Position numbers and translations under genes: made by a program. A DNA stretch of 64,000 bases, from positions 986,001-1,050,000 of the forward strand of contig NZ_CP012332.1 in assembly GCF_001263175.1 (NCBI RefSeq). The letters run 5' to 3'. This document shows positions 8,143 through 17,966 of the stretch, piece after piece; the first letter of the stretch is position 1; every line of letters begins with the position of its first letter. A model generated the notes under the pieces. That model saw only the letters and a list, made by a program, of their open reading frames with translations. It was not told the origin of the DNA and ran no database searches. Source of the DNA: Vulgatibacter incomptus (GTDB lineage: Bacteria > Myxococcota > Myxococcia > Myxococcales > Vulgatibacteraceae).

Positions 8143-10233
8143 ATGCCCGAGAAGATCCTCGTCACCGCCGCGCTCCCGTACGCGAACGGACCCAGCCACC
8201 TCGGCCACCTCCTCGAGTACATCCAGACCGACGTCTGGGTGCGGTTCCTCAAGCTCACCGGCCGCGACGCGGTCTTCGTGTGGGCGTCGGACACCCACGG
8301 TGCTCCCATCGAGCTCAACGCGGCGAAGCACGGCGTCCCTCCCGACGAGTTCGCCGCGTCGTGGGGCGAGAAGCAGCTCCGCGACTTCCGCGACTTCCTG
8401 ATCGAGCCCGACGTCTTCTCGAGCACGAACTCGCCCGAGAACCGCAAGTGGGCGGAGGAGATCTTCCGGCGGCTCCAGGCCGGCGGCCACGTCGAGGAGC
8501 GCCCCCTCGAGCAGTGGTTCTGCGAGGTCGACCAGCGCTTCCTGCCCGACCGCTTCGTGAAGGGCACCTGCCCGAGCTGCGGCGCCGCGGACCAGTACGG
8601 CGACGTGTGCGAGGTCTGCAACAAGGCCTACGCCTCCACCGAGCTCGAGGCGCCGTACTGCGCGATCTGCCGCAACCCGCCCGTTCGCCGCACCTCCCAG
8701 CACTTCTTCTTCAAGCTCGCCCACTTCCAGGCCTTCCTGGAGGACTTCGTCTCGAAGCAGGGAACCCTCGAGCCGCAGGTCCGGAACTCCATCCGCGCCT
8801 GGCTCGAGGGCGGTCTCCAGGACTGGTGCGTCTCCCGCGACGGCCCCTACTTCGGCTTCGAGATCCCGGGCGCTCCCGGCAAGTACTTCTACGTCTGGCT
8901 CGACGCGCCCATCGGCTACCTCTCGTCGACCGAGCGCCTCGTGGGCGAGGAGCGCGCGCTCGCCGACTATTGGGCGAAGGACGCGGACAGCCGGATCGTC
9001 CACTTCATCGGCAAGGACATCGTCTACTTCCACGCGCTCTTCTGGCCCGCGATGCTGCACGGCGCCGGCCTGCGCCCGCCCAGCCGGATCCAGGTCCACG
9101 GCATGATCACCCTGGGCGGCGAGAAGCTCTCCAAGAGCCGCGGCCGCATGGTGACCGCCCGCGAGTACCTCGACGCGGGCCTCGATCCCGAGTCCCTGCG
9201 CTGGTTCTACGCCTCCAACCTCGGCGCCGCGCCCTACGACGTCCCGCTCGCCAAGGAGGAGATCAAGAACCGGGTCAACGCCGAGCTGGTGAAGACGCTG
9301 GCCAACTTCGTCTCCCGCGCGCTCTCGCCGCTCACCAAGGACTTCGGCAGCAAGCTGGCGGCGCCGTCGGACGATCCGGAGTCGACGGCGCTCTGGGCCA
9401 AGGTCCTCGAGCACTCCGCGAAGATCCACGCGTCCTACGAGGCCTTCGAGCTCCGGGACGCCACCCAGGGCCTGGTGCAGATCGGCTTCGAGGCGAACCG
9501 CTACCTCCAGGAGCGGGCGCCGTGGAGCAAGCGGAAGGCCGGAGACGAGGAGGGCGCCCACCGCGATCTCGCCCTCTGTGCCAACGTCGCGTACGCGATC
9601 GGCTGCTGGATCGCGCCGATCCTCCCGCGGGCGGCGCAGAAGCTCTCCGAGATGCTCGGAGGCGTCGCCTTCGATCCGTCCCGGCTCGTCGCCGGAGCGG
9701 GCTTCCCCCTCGCCCCCGGCCTGCAGCTCGGCAAGGCCGTCCATCTGGCCGCGCCCATCGACGACGAGAAGCTCGACGCCCTCTGGCCCGACGAGGCGCC
9801 GGCGGCGGCGGTGCTCGAGAAGGACAAGCAGAAGCCCTCTCCGGCACCCGGCGTCGAGAAGGCCGCGCCGGCGAAGGCCCCCCCAGCAAAGGCAGAGGTG
9901 CCGATCGGGATCATCGACTTCGAGGACTTCGCCAAGGTCGAGCTCCGCGTCGGGAAGGTCCTCGCCGCCGAGCGGATCCCCAAGGCGGACAAGCTCCTCA
10001 AGCTCACCGTCGATCTGGCGGAGGAAGCCCCGCGCACCATCGCCGCCGGGATCGCCGAGTACTACGACCCCGAGGCGCTGCCCGGAAAGCACGTGGTCGT
10101 CGTCGCCAACCTCGCGCCTCGGACGATCCGGGGCATCGAGAGCCGGGGCATGCTCCTGGCCGGCGGAGGCGATCAGGGGAAGGTGGTCCTGGCCGAGGTC
10201 CCCGGCGTGCCCCCCGGCTCAAGGGTGAAGTGA
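8143..10233 (+). CDS. metG: Methionyl-tRNA synthetase with C-terminal tRNA-binding domain
   Basis: This class I aminoacyl-tRNA synthetase charges tRNA-Met. Its 696 aa contain the HIGH-type motif in PYANGPSHLGHLLEY, zinc knuckles (CPSCG, CEVCN, CAIC and a neighbouring Cys) at about residues 143-185, the WLDAPIGYLSST pocket and the KMSKS-type loop GGEKLSKSRG. From about residue 560 there is an Ala/Pro/Lys linker, then a Trbp111-like OB domain (FEDFAKVELRVGKVLAAERI), which improves tRNA binding in long-form MetRS. It lies 84 bp after holA. Its TGA overlaps the ATG of the next gene by one base. Confidence 0.97.
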   Translation: MPEKILVTAALPYANGPSHLGHLLEYIQTDVWVRFLKLTGRDAVFVWASDTHGAPIELNAAKHGVPPDEFAASWGEKQLRDFRDFLIEPDVFSSTNSPENRKWAEEIFRRLQAGGHVEERPLEQWFCEVDQRFLPDRFVKGTCPSCGAADQYGDVCEVCNKAYASTELEAPYCAICRNPPVRRTSQHFFFKLAHFQAFLEDFVSKQGTLEPQVRNSIRAWLEGGLQDWCVSRDGPYFGFEIPGAPGKYFYVWLDAPIGYLSSTERLVGEERALADYWAKDADSRIVHFIGKDIVYFHALFWPAMLHGAGLRPPSRIQVHGMITLGGEKLSKSRGRMVTAREYLDAGLDPESLRWFYASNLGAAPYDVPLAKEEIKNRVNAELVKTLANFVSRALSPLTKDFGSKLAAPSDDPESTALWAKVLEHSAKIHASYEAFELRDATQGLVQIGFEANRYLQERAPWSKRKAGDEEGAHRDLALCANVAYAIGCWIAPILPRAAQKLSEMLGGVAFDPSRLVAGAGFPLAPGLQLGKAVHLAAPIDDEKLDALWPDEAPAAAVLEKDKQKPSPAPGVEKAAPAKAPPAKAEVPIGIIDFEDFAKVELRVGKVLAAERIPKADKLLKLTVDLAEEAPRTIAAGIAEYYDPEALPGKHVVVVANLAPRTIRGIESRGMLLAGGGDQGKVVLAEVPGVPPGSRVK

Positions 10234-11270
10234 TGGGGCCCTTCGCGGACGACCTCGCGAAGACGCTCGACGAGACCGGGCTCCCGCGAAAGGAGAGGGA
10301 GGCGGCCGTCGCCGATCTCGTGGAGCGCTGCAAGGAGAGCGCGGAGCTGCGCGAGCGCTTCCTCATGCGCTTCGTGCTGCTCCTCTCCGACGACGATCCC
10401 GTGATCCGCGGCTGGGCCTGTCTCGGCGTGGTCCTCTGCGACGACGAGGGGAGCCACGTGGAGCGCGTCGCCCGGCTCCTCGGCGACCCGTCTCCGGGCG
10501 TACGGCTCCAGGCGGCCCACGCCCTCGCGCCCCTGGAAGCGGAGGGCCTCCACGAGCGCTTCGTGGCCTGCCTCCAGGACCCCGACCTGCTTGTCCGGTC
10601 GACCTGCGCCGGAGCCCTCGCCTCCGCCGGCGACCTGCGCGGCGTCGACGTGCTCCTCGAGGCCGCCGGGAAGCGCCGGACCCGCCTCGACGCGCTGCTG
10701 GCCCTTCGCCCGGCGGCCCGCGACGCCTCGCGCCGCGGCCCCGTCGAGGCCCTGGCGACCCGGCTCTTCCGCGGCGTCTTCACCCGCCGCTTCGACCGCG
10801 TGGCTGCCGCCGCGCTCCTCGCCGTGACGGGAAACCGCGACGCAGGGGCCTTCCTGGTCGAGCGCGCCAGGCGCGGCGGCATGGAGCGGCCCATGGCCAT
10901 GGAGCTCTGCGGCGAGCTCCGGATCGACGGCGGCGAGGCGGTCGTGTCGTCGGTCGCGGCCGATCCCCGCGATCCCTTGCGAGGGACGGCGCTGCGGGCC
11001 CTGGCCTGCTACGGCGGTCCGGAGGCGCAGGAGCGCTGCGCCCGGGCGCTCCTCGACGAGGCCGAGGACTCCGACGTCCGCTGCGACGCCGCGGAGGGCC
11101 TCCTCCTCCTGGGCAGCGAGGACTCGAGGCAGAGCCTCGAGAAGGCTCGCGAGACGGTCGGCGACGACCGCGTCCGCCGCGTCGCCACTGCGTGCCTCGA
11201 ACTCTTCGGCCGTCCGGAGAGCGAGCTGCGCCTCTACCTGCCGCTCTCCGGCGAGGAGCTGATCTCGTAA
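10233..11270 (+). CDS. HEAT-repeat protein
   Basis: The 345-aa protein has no signal peptide and consists almost wholly of paired short helices with the HEAT/PBS-lyase pattern, for example DDDPVIRGWACLGVVLCDD, GDPSPGVRLQAAHALAPLE and QDPDLLVRSTCAGALASAG. Such alpha-solenoids bind proteins or nucleic acids; no catalytic motif is visible. The start codon overlaps the metG stop (TGATG), so it is translated with the synthetase and is the last gene of the holB-holA-metG operon. A link to translation is suggested only by this position. The same frame is open upstream through metG, but that part is an out-of-frame shadow. Confidence 0.85.
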   Translation: MGPFADDLAKTLDETGLPRKEREAAVADLVERCKESAELRERFLMRFVLLLSDDDPVIRGWACLGVVLCDDEGSHVERVARLLGDPSPGVRLQAAHALAPLEAEGLHERFVACLQDPDLLVRSTCAGALASAGDLRGVDVLLEAAGKRRTRLDALLALRPAARDASRRGPVEALATRLFRGVFTRRFDRVAAAALLAVTGNRDAGAFLVERARRGGMERPMAMELCGELRIDGGEAVVSSVAADPRDPLRGTALRALACYGGPEAQERCARALLDEAEDSDVRCDAAEGLLLLGSEDSRQSLEKARETVGDDRVRRVATACLELFGRPESELRLYLPLSGEELIS

Positions 11271-11323
11271 GGCCCTCGCGGATCGGGAGTTCGAGGCTCT
11301 GATACAATGGGTGAACCGGAGCG

Positions 11324-12769
11324 TCAGGGACGCGGCCGGCTGTCTTCTATTTCCTGCGAGGACTCGGGGCGGAGCGGGTTGGCCCAGCCGCCGCCCAGGG
11401 CCCGATAGAGCTGGATCACGCTGATCGACCGCTGCGCCCGCGCTTGGACGAGCGCGATCTGCGCGGAGAGGAGATTCGTGACGGCGAGGTTGACCTCCAC
11501 GTAGCTGGCGGTCCCGACCCGGTACTGGTCCATCGTGAGCCGCGTCTGTGTTTTGAGCGCGTCGACTTGTAGTGAGAGGCGCTCGGCGACCTCGCGCGCA
11601 CTCTGGATGCCTGCCAGGGCGTCGGCGACGTCGGCGAGGGCCTGAACCACCGCCTGCCTGTAGCTCGCCGCGGCGGCGTTTGCGGTGGCGATCGCGGCGT
11701 CGCGGTTGTCGAGCAGGCTGTCTCCGCCCAGGACGGGCGCGAGCCAGCTCGTGCTCGCGCCATAGAGCCACTCTCCCTGGCTGCCGTGGAAGAAGGTGGA
11801 GATCTCTGGGGTGAGGAGCCCGGCGAGGCCGGTGAGGTTGATCGGCGGCAGAAGCGCGGCGTCGGCGACGCCGATCTGTGCCATAGCCGACCGCAGGTTC
11901 TGCTCGAGCGTCATCACGTCGGGCCGGCGCGCGAGGAGCGTCGCGGGCAGGCCCGGTGGCACCTCGGGCAGCTCGGCCAGGTCGAGGGGAGGGCCACGGG
12001 GGATCGGCCCGGGCGGCCTCCCCAGGAGCGTCGTGATCTGGTTCTCTTTTTGCGCGAGCTGGGCGCGGAGCTGCGGAAGTAGGGCTTCCACCTGGTAGAC
12101 GAGGGACTCCGCGTTGGCCGTCTGCACCATGGTGCCGGTCCCTTCCGTCATCTGTGCGGTATAGAGCGCGAGGAGCTCTCTTCTCGAGCGGAGGGTCTCT
12201 TCGTTGAGATCGTAGAGGGCGTCGAGCTCGAGGAGCTCGACGTAGGCCTGGGCGACGTCCGCGACGAGGATCAGAATCACGCCGCGCTTCTGTTCGACGA
12301 CAGCGAGGTAGTCTGCGCTGGCTGCTTCTGCGGCGCGTCGAATCGCGCCCCAGACGTCGAGCTCCCAGCTCACGTTGATCGAAGCCGTGAACTCGTTGGT
12401 CGTCAGCGTCGGGAGCCCCGAGAAAGTGGGAACGAAGGGGATTCGCTGGCGTTGTGCGAGAGCCTGGATCGTCAAGGACGGGAGGAGGGCGTCTCGAGCT
12501 GCATGCGCCCTCGCCCTCGCCGCCGCGACCCTCTCCGTGGCCGCTCGCAGATCCCCGCTCCCCTCGAGGGCTTCCTCGATGAGCGCGCGCAGGGCGTCGT
12601 CGTGGAAGAGCTCCCACCAGGGGAGATCGGCGATGGAGGCCGCGGTCGCTCCTTCGGGCGCGTCGCGGAAGGCCTCTGTCAACGGGACCTCGGGACGCAC
12701 GTAGTTGGGGCCGACCGCACACCCCGAGACCAGGGCGCACGAGACGCAGACGAGCGCCCCCGTCCTCAT
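11324..12769 (-). CDS. RND efflux outer-membrane factor lipoprotein (OprM/NodT family)
   Basis: The 481-aa protein is the TolC-like outer-membrane channel of a tripartite pump. It has a lipoprotein signal ending in LVSGC, then the family signature AVGPNYVRPEVPLTEAFRD. The two halves each show the long helical hairpins of the family; one repeat contains RRPDVMTLEQNLRSA and the other has YRVGTASYVEVNLAVTNLL. Its ATG overlaps the end of the pump gene by 4 bp (12766-12769), making it the last gene of an adaptor-pump-channel operon. It converges with the HEAT-repeat gene. Confidence 0.95.
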   Translation of the reverse strand: MRTGALVCVSCALVSGCAVGPNYVRPEVPLTEAFRDAPEGATAASIADLPWWELFHDDALRALIEEALEGSGDLRAATERVAAARARAHAARDALLPSLTIQALAQRQRIPFVPTFSGLPTLTTNEFTASINVSWELDVWGAIRRAAEAASADYLAVVEQKRGVILILVADVAQAYVELLELDALYDLNEETLRSRRELLALYTAQMTEGTGTMVQTANAESLVYQVEALLPQLRAQLAQKENQITTLLGRPPGPIPRGPPLDLAELPEVPPGLPATLLARRPDVMTLEQNLRSAMAQIGVADAALLPPINLTGLAGLLTPEISTFFHGSQGEWLYGASTSWLAPVLGGDSLLDNRDAAIATANAAAASYRQAVVQALADVADALAGIQSAREVAERLSLQVDALKTQTRLTMDQYRVGTASYVEVNLAVTNLLSAQIALVQARAQRSISVIQLYRALGGGWANPLRPESSQEIEDSRPRP

Positions 12770-15700
12770 GGCTCTCGCTTTCTACTGCGTTGGAGCCAGA
12801 GGACGATCTGCTCGACCACGAGGTAGGCGGCCGGGACCAGGAGGAGCCCAAGGATCGTCGTGAAGATCATCCCGACGATCACCGCGGTCCCGATCTCGCG
12901 TCGCGAGAGCGAGCCCGCCCCGCTCGCGAAGGCGAGCGGAAGCACGCCCAGGATGAATGCGAGCGACGTCATCATGATGGGCCGCAACCGCAGCTGGGCT
13001 CCCGCGACCGCCGCTTCCGCCGGCGCCATGTCCTCCTTGAGCTGCCGCTCCCGGGCGAACTGCACGATCAGGATCGCGTTCTTCGCCGACAGGCCCATCA
13101 GCATGATCAGCGCGATCTGCCCGAAGACGTCGGAGGAGTACCCTCGCGAGAGCAGCCCGAGGAACGCGCCGAGCACCGCCACCGGCGTCACCAGCAGCAC
13201 GCTGAGCGGGAGGGACCAGCTCTCGTACAGGGCAGCGAGGATCAGGAAGACCATGACGATCGCGAAGATGTACGTGGGGAGCGGGCTCGGCGCCGTCGTC
13301 TCCTGGTACGAGAGATCCGACCACTCGTAGGTGACGCCTGCGGGCAGGACATCCCGCGCCACCTCCTCCAGCGCCTTGATCGCTTGCCCCGAAGAGTAGC
13401 CCGGCGCGGCGGTGCCGTTGAGCTGCGCGGCGCGAAAGAGGTTGAAGCGCATGGTGAAGTCGGGGCCCAGCATGGGGCTCGTGGACAGGAAGGTGGTGAT
13501 CGGGACCATCACGCCGTCGGAGCCGCGAACGTAGAATTGGCGCAGGTCGTCCTCGGATCGCCGGAACTCCGGCTCCGCTTGCAGGTAGACGTGCCACTCC
13601 CTCCCGAACCGGTTGAAGTCGTTTATGAAGATGCTTCCGAGGAAGGCCTGGATGGTGAGGTAGAGGGACGACAGGCTCACGCCCTCGATGAGCGCCTTCT
13701 CGCGATCGACGTTCAGCCTGATCTGTGGAACGGACGCGCTGAAGTTCGTGCGGACGGTGCTCAGCTCCGGGCGCTTGCTGGCCGCGGCGATGAAGCGGTT
13801 GGCCTGCTCCTCCAGGAACTCCGGCGTGCCGCCGGTGCGATCCTGGAGGAAGAGCGTGAAGCCTCCGCTCGTGCCCAGGCCCGGGAGCGGCGGCGGCGCG
13901 AAGCCCAGCGCGATCCCGGCCGGGATGCTGCGAAGCTCCTCGTTTGCCTTCGCGATGATCTTTTCGGCCGTCTCCTCGGAGCTCCGCTCGCCCCATGGGC
14001 GGAGGGCCACGAAGAAGAAGGCGTTGTCCGGCGTGGCCACTCTGGAGAGGAGCGAGAAGCCCACGACGCTGGTGACGTGCGCGACCCCCGGGATGCGCCC
14101 GAGGACCTTCTCTACCTGCGCGGTGGCGGTGTCGGTTCGACCGAGGGCAGCTGCCTTCGGGAGGGCGAGCTCCAGGAAGAAATAGCCCTCGTCCTCGGTC
14201 GGCACGAGGCCGGAGGGGATCGCGCGGCCGAGGCCCGCGAGGATCACGAAGACCACGGCCACCACGATGACCGAGAACCAGGCCTTTCGGAGCAGGACAC
14301 GGGTGAGCCGCACGTAGGATTCGGTGGCGCGCTCGAAGCCCCGGTGGAACGCCTGCGTGGCCCGCCCGATCGGCCCGCGCTCCGGCTTGGGAGGACGGAG
14401 CAGCATCGCGCACAGCGCCGGAGACAGGGAGAGGGCGTTGAAGGCGCTGATCAGCACCGAGATCCCGATGGTCAGGGCGAACTGGCGGTAGAGGAGGCCC
14501 GTGATCCCCGGCACGAAGGCGACCGGGATGAACACCGACGCCAGGATGAGGGCGATGCTCACCACCGGTGCCGAGACCTCCTTCACCGCCTCCAGGGTCG
14601 CCTCCCGAGGCTCGAGGCCGTCCTCGATCTTCCGGATCGTCGCCTCGACCACGACGATCGCGTCGTCCACGACCAGGCCGATGGCCAGCACCAGCCCCAG
14701 CAGGGAGATCGTGTTGACGGAGAAGTGGAGGATCGGGAAGAGCACGAAGGCCCCGATCAGCGACACCGGGACCGTCAGCATTGGGATCAGCGTGGCCCTC
14801 CAGGTCTCCAGGAAGAGGAAGACCACCGCCATCACGAGCAGCACGGCAATGAGCAGCGTTTGAAGGATCTCCCGGATCCCGTCCTTTACCGGGAGGGTCG
14901 TGTCGAGGGCGACGGTGGCTTGCACCCCTTCTGGAAACGCCTTCGTGAGCTTGGCGAGGTGCTCTTCGACCCCCTTGACGGTCGAGAGCGCGTTGGTTCC
15001 CGGCGTCTGGAAGACCCCCAGGACCGCCGAGGGCTGACCGTCGAACCGGGCTCGCTCGGTGTAGGTCACGGTGCCGAGCTCGAGCCTTGCCACGTCGGAG
15101 AGGCGAACGATCGCCCCGCCGGGCTCCGCGCGGACGACGATGTCTCCGAATTCCTCGGCCGTGACCAGCCTGCCGGGCGCGATGATCGAGAAGCTGAACG
15201 GCTGGTCGGAGGCCGCGGGCTCCCCACCGATCTGCCCGGCGGGATTGACCGTGTTCTGGGCGAGGAGCGCCTGCTGCAGATCCTGGACGGTGAGGCCGCG
15301 CGACGCCATTTTGATGGGATCCACCCAGACCCGCATCGCGTATTGGCTCGCACCGAAGTTGATGACCTGCGCCACGCCCTCGACCCGGGAGAGCTCATCG
15401 ATGACGTTGATCGTCGCGTAGTTGGCCAGGAAGGCCCCGTCGTAAGCCGCGGTGGGCGAGTGGATGGCGATCACCATCAGCGGCGACGCCGTCGTGCGCA
15501 GCACGGTGATCCCGACCGCGTTGACCTGGGCGGGGAGGAAGGGCTGCCCCTGGCTGACCCGGTTCTGCGTCAGGATCTCGTCGACGTTGGAGTCGGAGCC
15601 CACCTTGAACGTGACCCGCAGGCTCATTGACCCGTCGAGCGCGTTCGTGGACTGCATGTAGAGCATCTCCTCGACCCCGTTCACGAACTGCTCCAATGGG

Positions 15701-15888
15701 GTCGCGACCGACTTCTCGACGGTCAGCGCGTCCGCGCCGGGGTAGGTGGCGCTCACGACGATCTGCGGCGGGACGATGTCCGGGTACTCGGCGACGGGGA
15801 GCGAGAACGCGGCGACGGCCCCCACGAGCACGAAGACGATCGAGATCACGATCGCGACGATCGGCCTTCGAACGAAGAAGCGGATCAA
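12766..15888 (-). CDS. RND multidrug efflux pump, HAE1/AcrB family
   Basis: The 1,040-aa inner-membrane proton-driven exporter has the full AcrB-type layout: 12 transmembrane helices and two large periplasmic loops. The N-terminus MIRFFVRRPIVAIVISIVFV and LPVAEYPDIVPPQIVVSATY are classic HAE1 sequences. The proton-relay residues are present: the Asp pair in LAIGLVVDDAIVVVEA and the Lys in MGLSAKNAILIVQF. It is co-transcribed with the adaptor upstream (ATG overlaps its stop by 4 bp) and the outer-membrane factor downstream. No TetR- or MarR-type regulator gene is next to the operon. Likely substrates are hydrophobic toxic compounds, as known for the family. Confidence 0.97.
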   Translation of the reverse strand: MIRFFVRRPIVAIVISIVFVLVGAVAAFSLPVAEYPDIVPPQIVVSATYPGADALTVEKSVATPLEQFVNGVEEMLYMQSTNALDGSMSLRVTFKVGSDSNVDEILTQNRVSQGQPFLPAQVNAVGITVLRTTASPLMVIAIHSPTAAYDGAFLANYATINVIDELSRVEGVAQVINFGASQYAMRVWVDPIKMASRGLTVQDLQQALLAQNTVNPAGQIGGEPAASDQPFSFSIIAPGRLVTAEEFGDIVVRAEPGGAIVRLSDVARLELGTVTYTERARFDGQPSAVLGVFQTPGTNALSTVKGVEEHLAKLTKAFPEGVQATVALDTTLPVKDGIREILQTLLIAVLLVMAVVFLFLETWRATLIPMLTVPVSLIGAFVLFPILHFSVNTISLLGLVLAIGLVVDDAIVVVEATIRKIEDGLEPREATLEAVKEVSAPVVSIALILASVFIPVAFVPGITGLLYRQFALTIGISVLISAFNALSLSPALCAMLLRPPKPERGPIGRATQAFHRGFERATESYVRLTRVLLRKAWFSVIVVAVVFVILAGLGRAIPSGLVPTEDEGYFFLELALPKAAALGRTDTATAQVEKVLGRIPGVAHVTSVVGFSLLSRVATPDNAFFFVALRPWGERSSEETAEKIIAKANEELRSIPAGIALGFAPPPLPGLGTSGGFTLFLQDRTGGTPEFLEEQANRFIAAASKRPELSTVRTNFSASVPQIRLNVDREKALIEGVSLSSLYLTIQAFLGSIFINDFNRFGREWHVYLQAEPEFRRSEDDLRQFYVRGSDGVMVPITTFLSTSPMLGPDFTMRFNLFRAAQLNGTAAPGYSSGQAIKALEEVARDVLPAGVTYEWSDLSYQETTAPSPLPTYIFAIVMVFLILAALYESWSLPLSVLLVTPVAVLGAFLGLLSRGYSSDVFGQIALIMLMGLSAKNAILIVQFARERQLKEDMAPAEAAVAGAQLRLRPIMMTSLAFILGVLPLAFASGAGSLSRREIGTAVIVGMIFTTILGLLLVPAAYLVVEQIVLWLQRSRKREP

Positions 15889-17069
15889 GGCGTATGTCGG
15901 CCGGGGCCCGGTCCCCCGCCTCCCCCTGATTGGTTCGGGGCGCCCTTGGGCGGCGGGGCCTTCTTCAGGGGAGCCGCCGGCCGGGGCTGCACGGTCTCAC
16001 CGTCCTTCACCTTCTCGACGCCCTCGACCACGACCTGCTGCCCGGCCTCGAGCGGTCCGGTCACCACGACCTCGGCCCCCACCTGCGGACCCGTCTTGAC
16101 CTGAACGAAGTGGACGACGTCGTCCTCGCCGACGACCGCGATCCGCTTCAGTCCCTGCAGCTCGGAGATCGACCGCTGCTGCACCACCAGGGCGCCCTCG
16201 ATCGTCTGGAAGACGACGTGGATGCGGACCGTCTGGCCGGGCCGAAGGATGGCGTCGGCGTTGGGAAAGAACGCCTCCAGGGATAGCGTTCCCGTCGACG
16301 AGTCGATGTGCCGGTCTGCGAAGCTGACCCACCCTTCCTGCGGGGATTGCACGCCGGTCATGAGCTCCAGGCGCACGCTCCGCTTCGCTGGCGAGGTCCC
16401 GGACTGCGCCAGGTCCAGGTAGTCCCGCTCCGTGATCGGAAAGATCGCGCGGATGGGATCGATCTGGGAGACGGTGGCGAGGAGGGTGGGGGTGCCGGCG
16501 CCGACGAGGTTCCCGAGCCGCACCTGGGCCGCGCCGGCGAGGCCGACGATGGGCGAGGTCACCTTGGTATAGGAGAGGTTGAGCAGGGCCTGCGTCACCA
16601 AGGCCTCCGCCGACTTCACCGAGGCGGAAGCGCTTCGGTGTGAGGCCTGGGCGTTGTCGAGATCCTGCTTGCTCACCGCGAGGTCCTTCGCGAGGGGCTC
16701 GAGCCTTTTGGCCAGCGCGCCCGACCGCTGGCGCTCGGCCCTCGCGCTCGCGAGGGTGCCTTGCGCCTCGTGGAGCGCCGCGAGGAAGGGAGCGGGATCG
16801 ATCTGGAAGAGGAGCTGGTCCTTCTCGACGAACGTCCCCTCCTTGTAGTGCTGACCGAGGAGATAGCCCTCGACCCGCGCCCGGATCTCGACGTCGAAGT
16901 AGCCTGCGAGCGTGCCCACGTAGATCCGCTCGACCGGGACGTCCCGCTGGGCGACCGGCGCTACCAGCACCTGGACGGGCGGCGGCGGCGGCGGGGCCTT
17001 CTTCGACCCCAGCTTGCACGCCGATCCGAAGATCAGTGCCAGGCACAGCCAGGTAGCGCCGCGTCTCAC
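15885..17069 (-). CDS. RND efflux periplasmic adaptor lipoprotein (AcrA/MexA family)
   Basis: The 394-aa adaptor joins the pump to the outer-membrane channel. It begins with a lipoprotein signal (lipobox IFGSAC), a proline-rich spacer of seven Pro, then VAQRDVPVERIYVGTLAGY and the split lipoyl domain (VEGYLLGQHYKEGTFVEKDQ ... VTSPIVGLAG). The alpha-hairpin lies between at about residues 100-165. The beta-barrel and membrane-proximal regions follow (VELMTGV-like strands, IHVVFQTIEGALVVQQ). Its C-terminus is a Pro/Gly-rich tail. It is first in the operon; the promoter must lie in the 123 bp shared with the divergent tatD gene, where I see no clear operator. Confidence 0.95.
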   Translation of the reverse strand: MRRGATWLCLALIFGSACKLGSKKAPPPPPPVQVLVAPVAQRDVPVERIYVGTLAGYFDVEIRARVEGYLLGQHYKEGTFVEKDQLLFQIDPAPFLAALHEAQGTLASARAERQRSGALAKRLEPLAKDLAVSKQDLDNAQASHRSASASVKSAEALVTQALLNLSYTKVTSPIVGLAGAAQVRLGNLVGAGTPTLLATVSQIDPIRAIFPITERDYLDLAQSGTSPAKRSVRLELMTGVQSPQEGWVSFADRHIDSSTGTLSLEAFFPNADAILRPGQTVRIHVVFQTIEGALVVQQRSISELQGLKRIAVVGEDDVVHFVQVKTGPQVGAEVVVTGPLEAGQQVVVEGVEKVKDGETVQPRPAAPLKKAPPPKGAPNQSGGGGGPGPGRHTP

Positions 17070-17192
17070 GCTTCACTCCGTCCCGGGTTGGGCTCGGAAT
17101 GTTCGCGTGGGCCGCCCTTTTCGCTAGGCCCTCGCCGGGTGGAAGAGCTTCGGGCTTGCCGCTTCCAGCCGGTTGCCGGTAAGCGAGAGGCC

Positions 17193-17966
17193 ATGGATCT
17201 CATCGACTCCCACGCACACGTGGACTCGGAGAAGTACGACGGCGATCGCGACGAGGTGATCGCGAGGGCGAGGCAGAGCGGCGTCAGCCGGATCGTCGCC
17301 GTCGGGCAGTGGCAGGGGCCGGGCGACTTCGGCGGCGCCCACGCCCTCGCGAAGGCGCATCCGGGCTATTTCTTCGCCACCATCGGGATCCACCCCCACG
17401 AGGTGGCGAACGTGCCGGAGGAGGACTGGCTCGAGCTCGAGCGGCTCGCGGCGCTGCCGGAGACGATCGCGATCGGAGAGACCGGCCTCGACTATTTCTA
17501 CGAGCACTCTCCGCGCGAGGAGCAGCGCAAGTGGTTCCGCCACCAGCTGGAGCTGGCCTCCCGGCTCGGGAAGCCCGTGGTCATCCACACCCGGGACGCG
17601 GACGACGACACGTTCGAGATCCTGCGCGACATGACGCCGAAGGCCGGGGTGATCCACTGCTTCACCGGCGGCCCGGAGAGGGCCCGGGCGTATCTCGACC
17701 TCGGCCTCTATCTGTCGGTGCCCGGCGTAGTGACGTTCAAGAACGCCGAGCCCCTGCGCGAGGCGGTTCGAGCAGCGCCCTTGGACCGGCTGCTCATCGA
17801 GACCGATTGCCCCTACCTGGCGCCGATCCCCCATCGGGGCAAGCGGAACGAGCCCGCGTTCGTTCGGATCGTGGCCGAGACCATCGCCGAGCTGAAGGGG
17901 CTGCCGGTGGAGGAGGTGGCGGCTGCCACCACCTCCAACGCCATGGAGCTATTCCGCCTGGGGTAG
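17193..17966 (+). CDS. tatD: TatD-family metal-dependent hydrolase
   Basis: The 257-aa protein is a TIM-barrel metallohydrolase of the TatD/YcfH family, which includes 3'-5' DNA exonucleases. All ligand motifs are visible: SHAHVDSE (HxH), GETGLDYF (Glu), VIHTRDA (His), HCFTGG (His) and ETDCPYLAP (Asp). The ATG at 17193 follows GAGAGG closely. In many bacteria the YcfH/YabD member of this family lies next to metG; here metG is about 7 kb away, with the RND operon between them. Its 3' end overlaps the convergent HD-domain gene by 18 bp. Confidence 0.94.
   Translation: MDLIDSHAHVDSEKYDGDRDEVIARARQSGVSRIVAVGQWQGPGDFGGAHALAKAHPGYFFATIGIHPHEVANVPEEDWLELERLAALPETIAIGETGLDYFYEHSPREEQRKWFRHQLELASRLGKPVVIHTRDADDDTFEILRDMTPKAGVIHCFTGGPERARAYLDLGLYLSVPGVVTFKNAEPLREAVRAAPLDRLLIETDCPYLAPIPHRGKRNEPAFVRIVAETIAELKGLPVEEVAAATTSNAMELFRLG

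Noticed and set aside
8116-10092. 658-codon minus-strand frame over metG
   Set aside because: metG is certain; the antisense frame is a by-product of GC-rich codons.
8280-10232. Upstream extension of the HEAT-repeat frame through metG
   Set aside because: Out-of-frame shadow of metG, Arg/Pro/Gly-rich; the true start is the ATG at 10233 that overlaps the metG stop.
12790-15630. 946-codon plus-strand open frame opposite the RND pump gene
   Set aside because: The pump is unmistakable on the minus strand; the antisense frame is a highly charged low-complexity translation.
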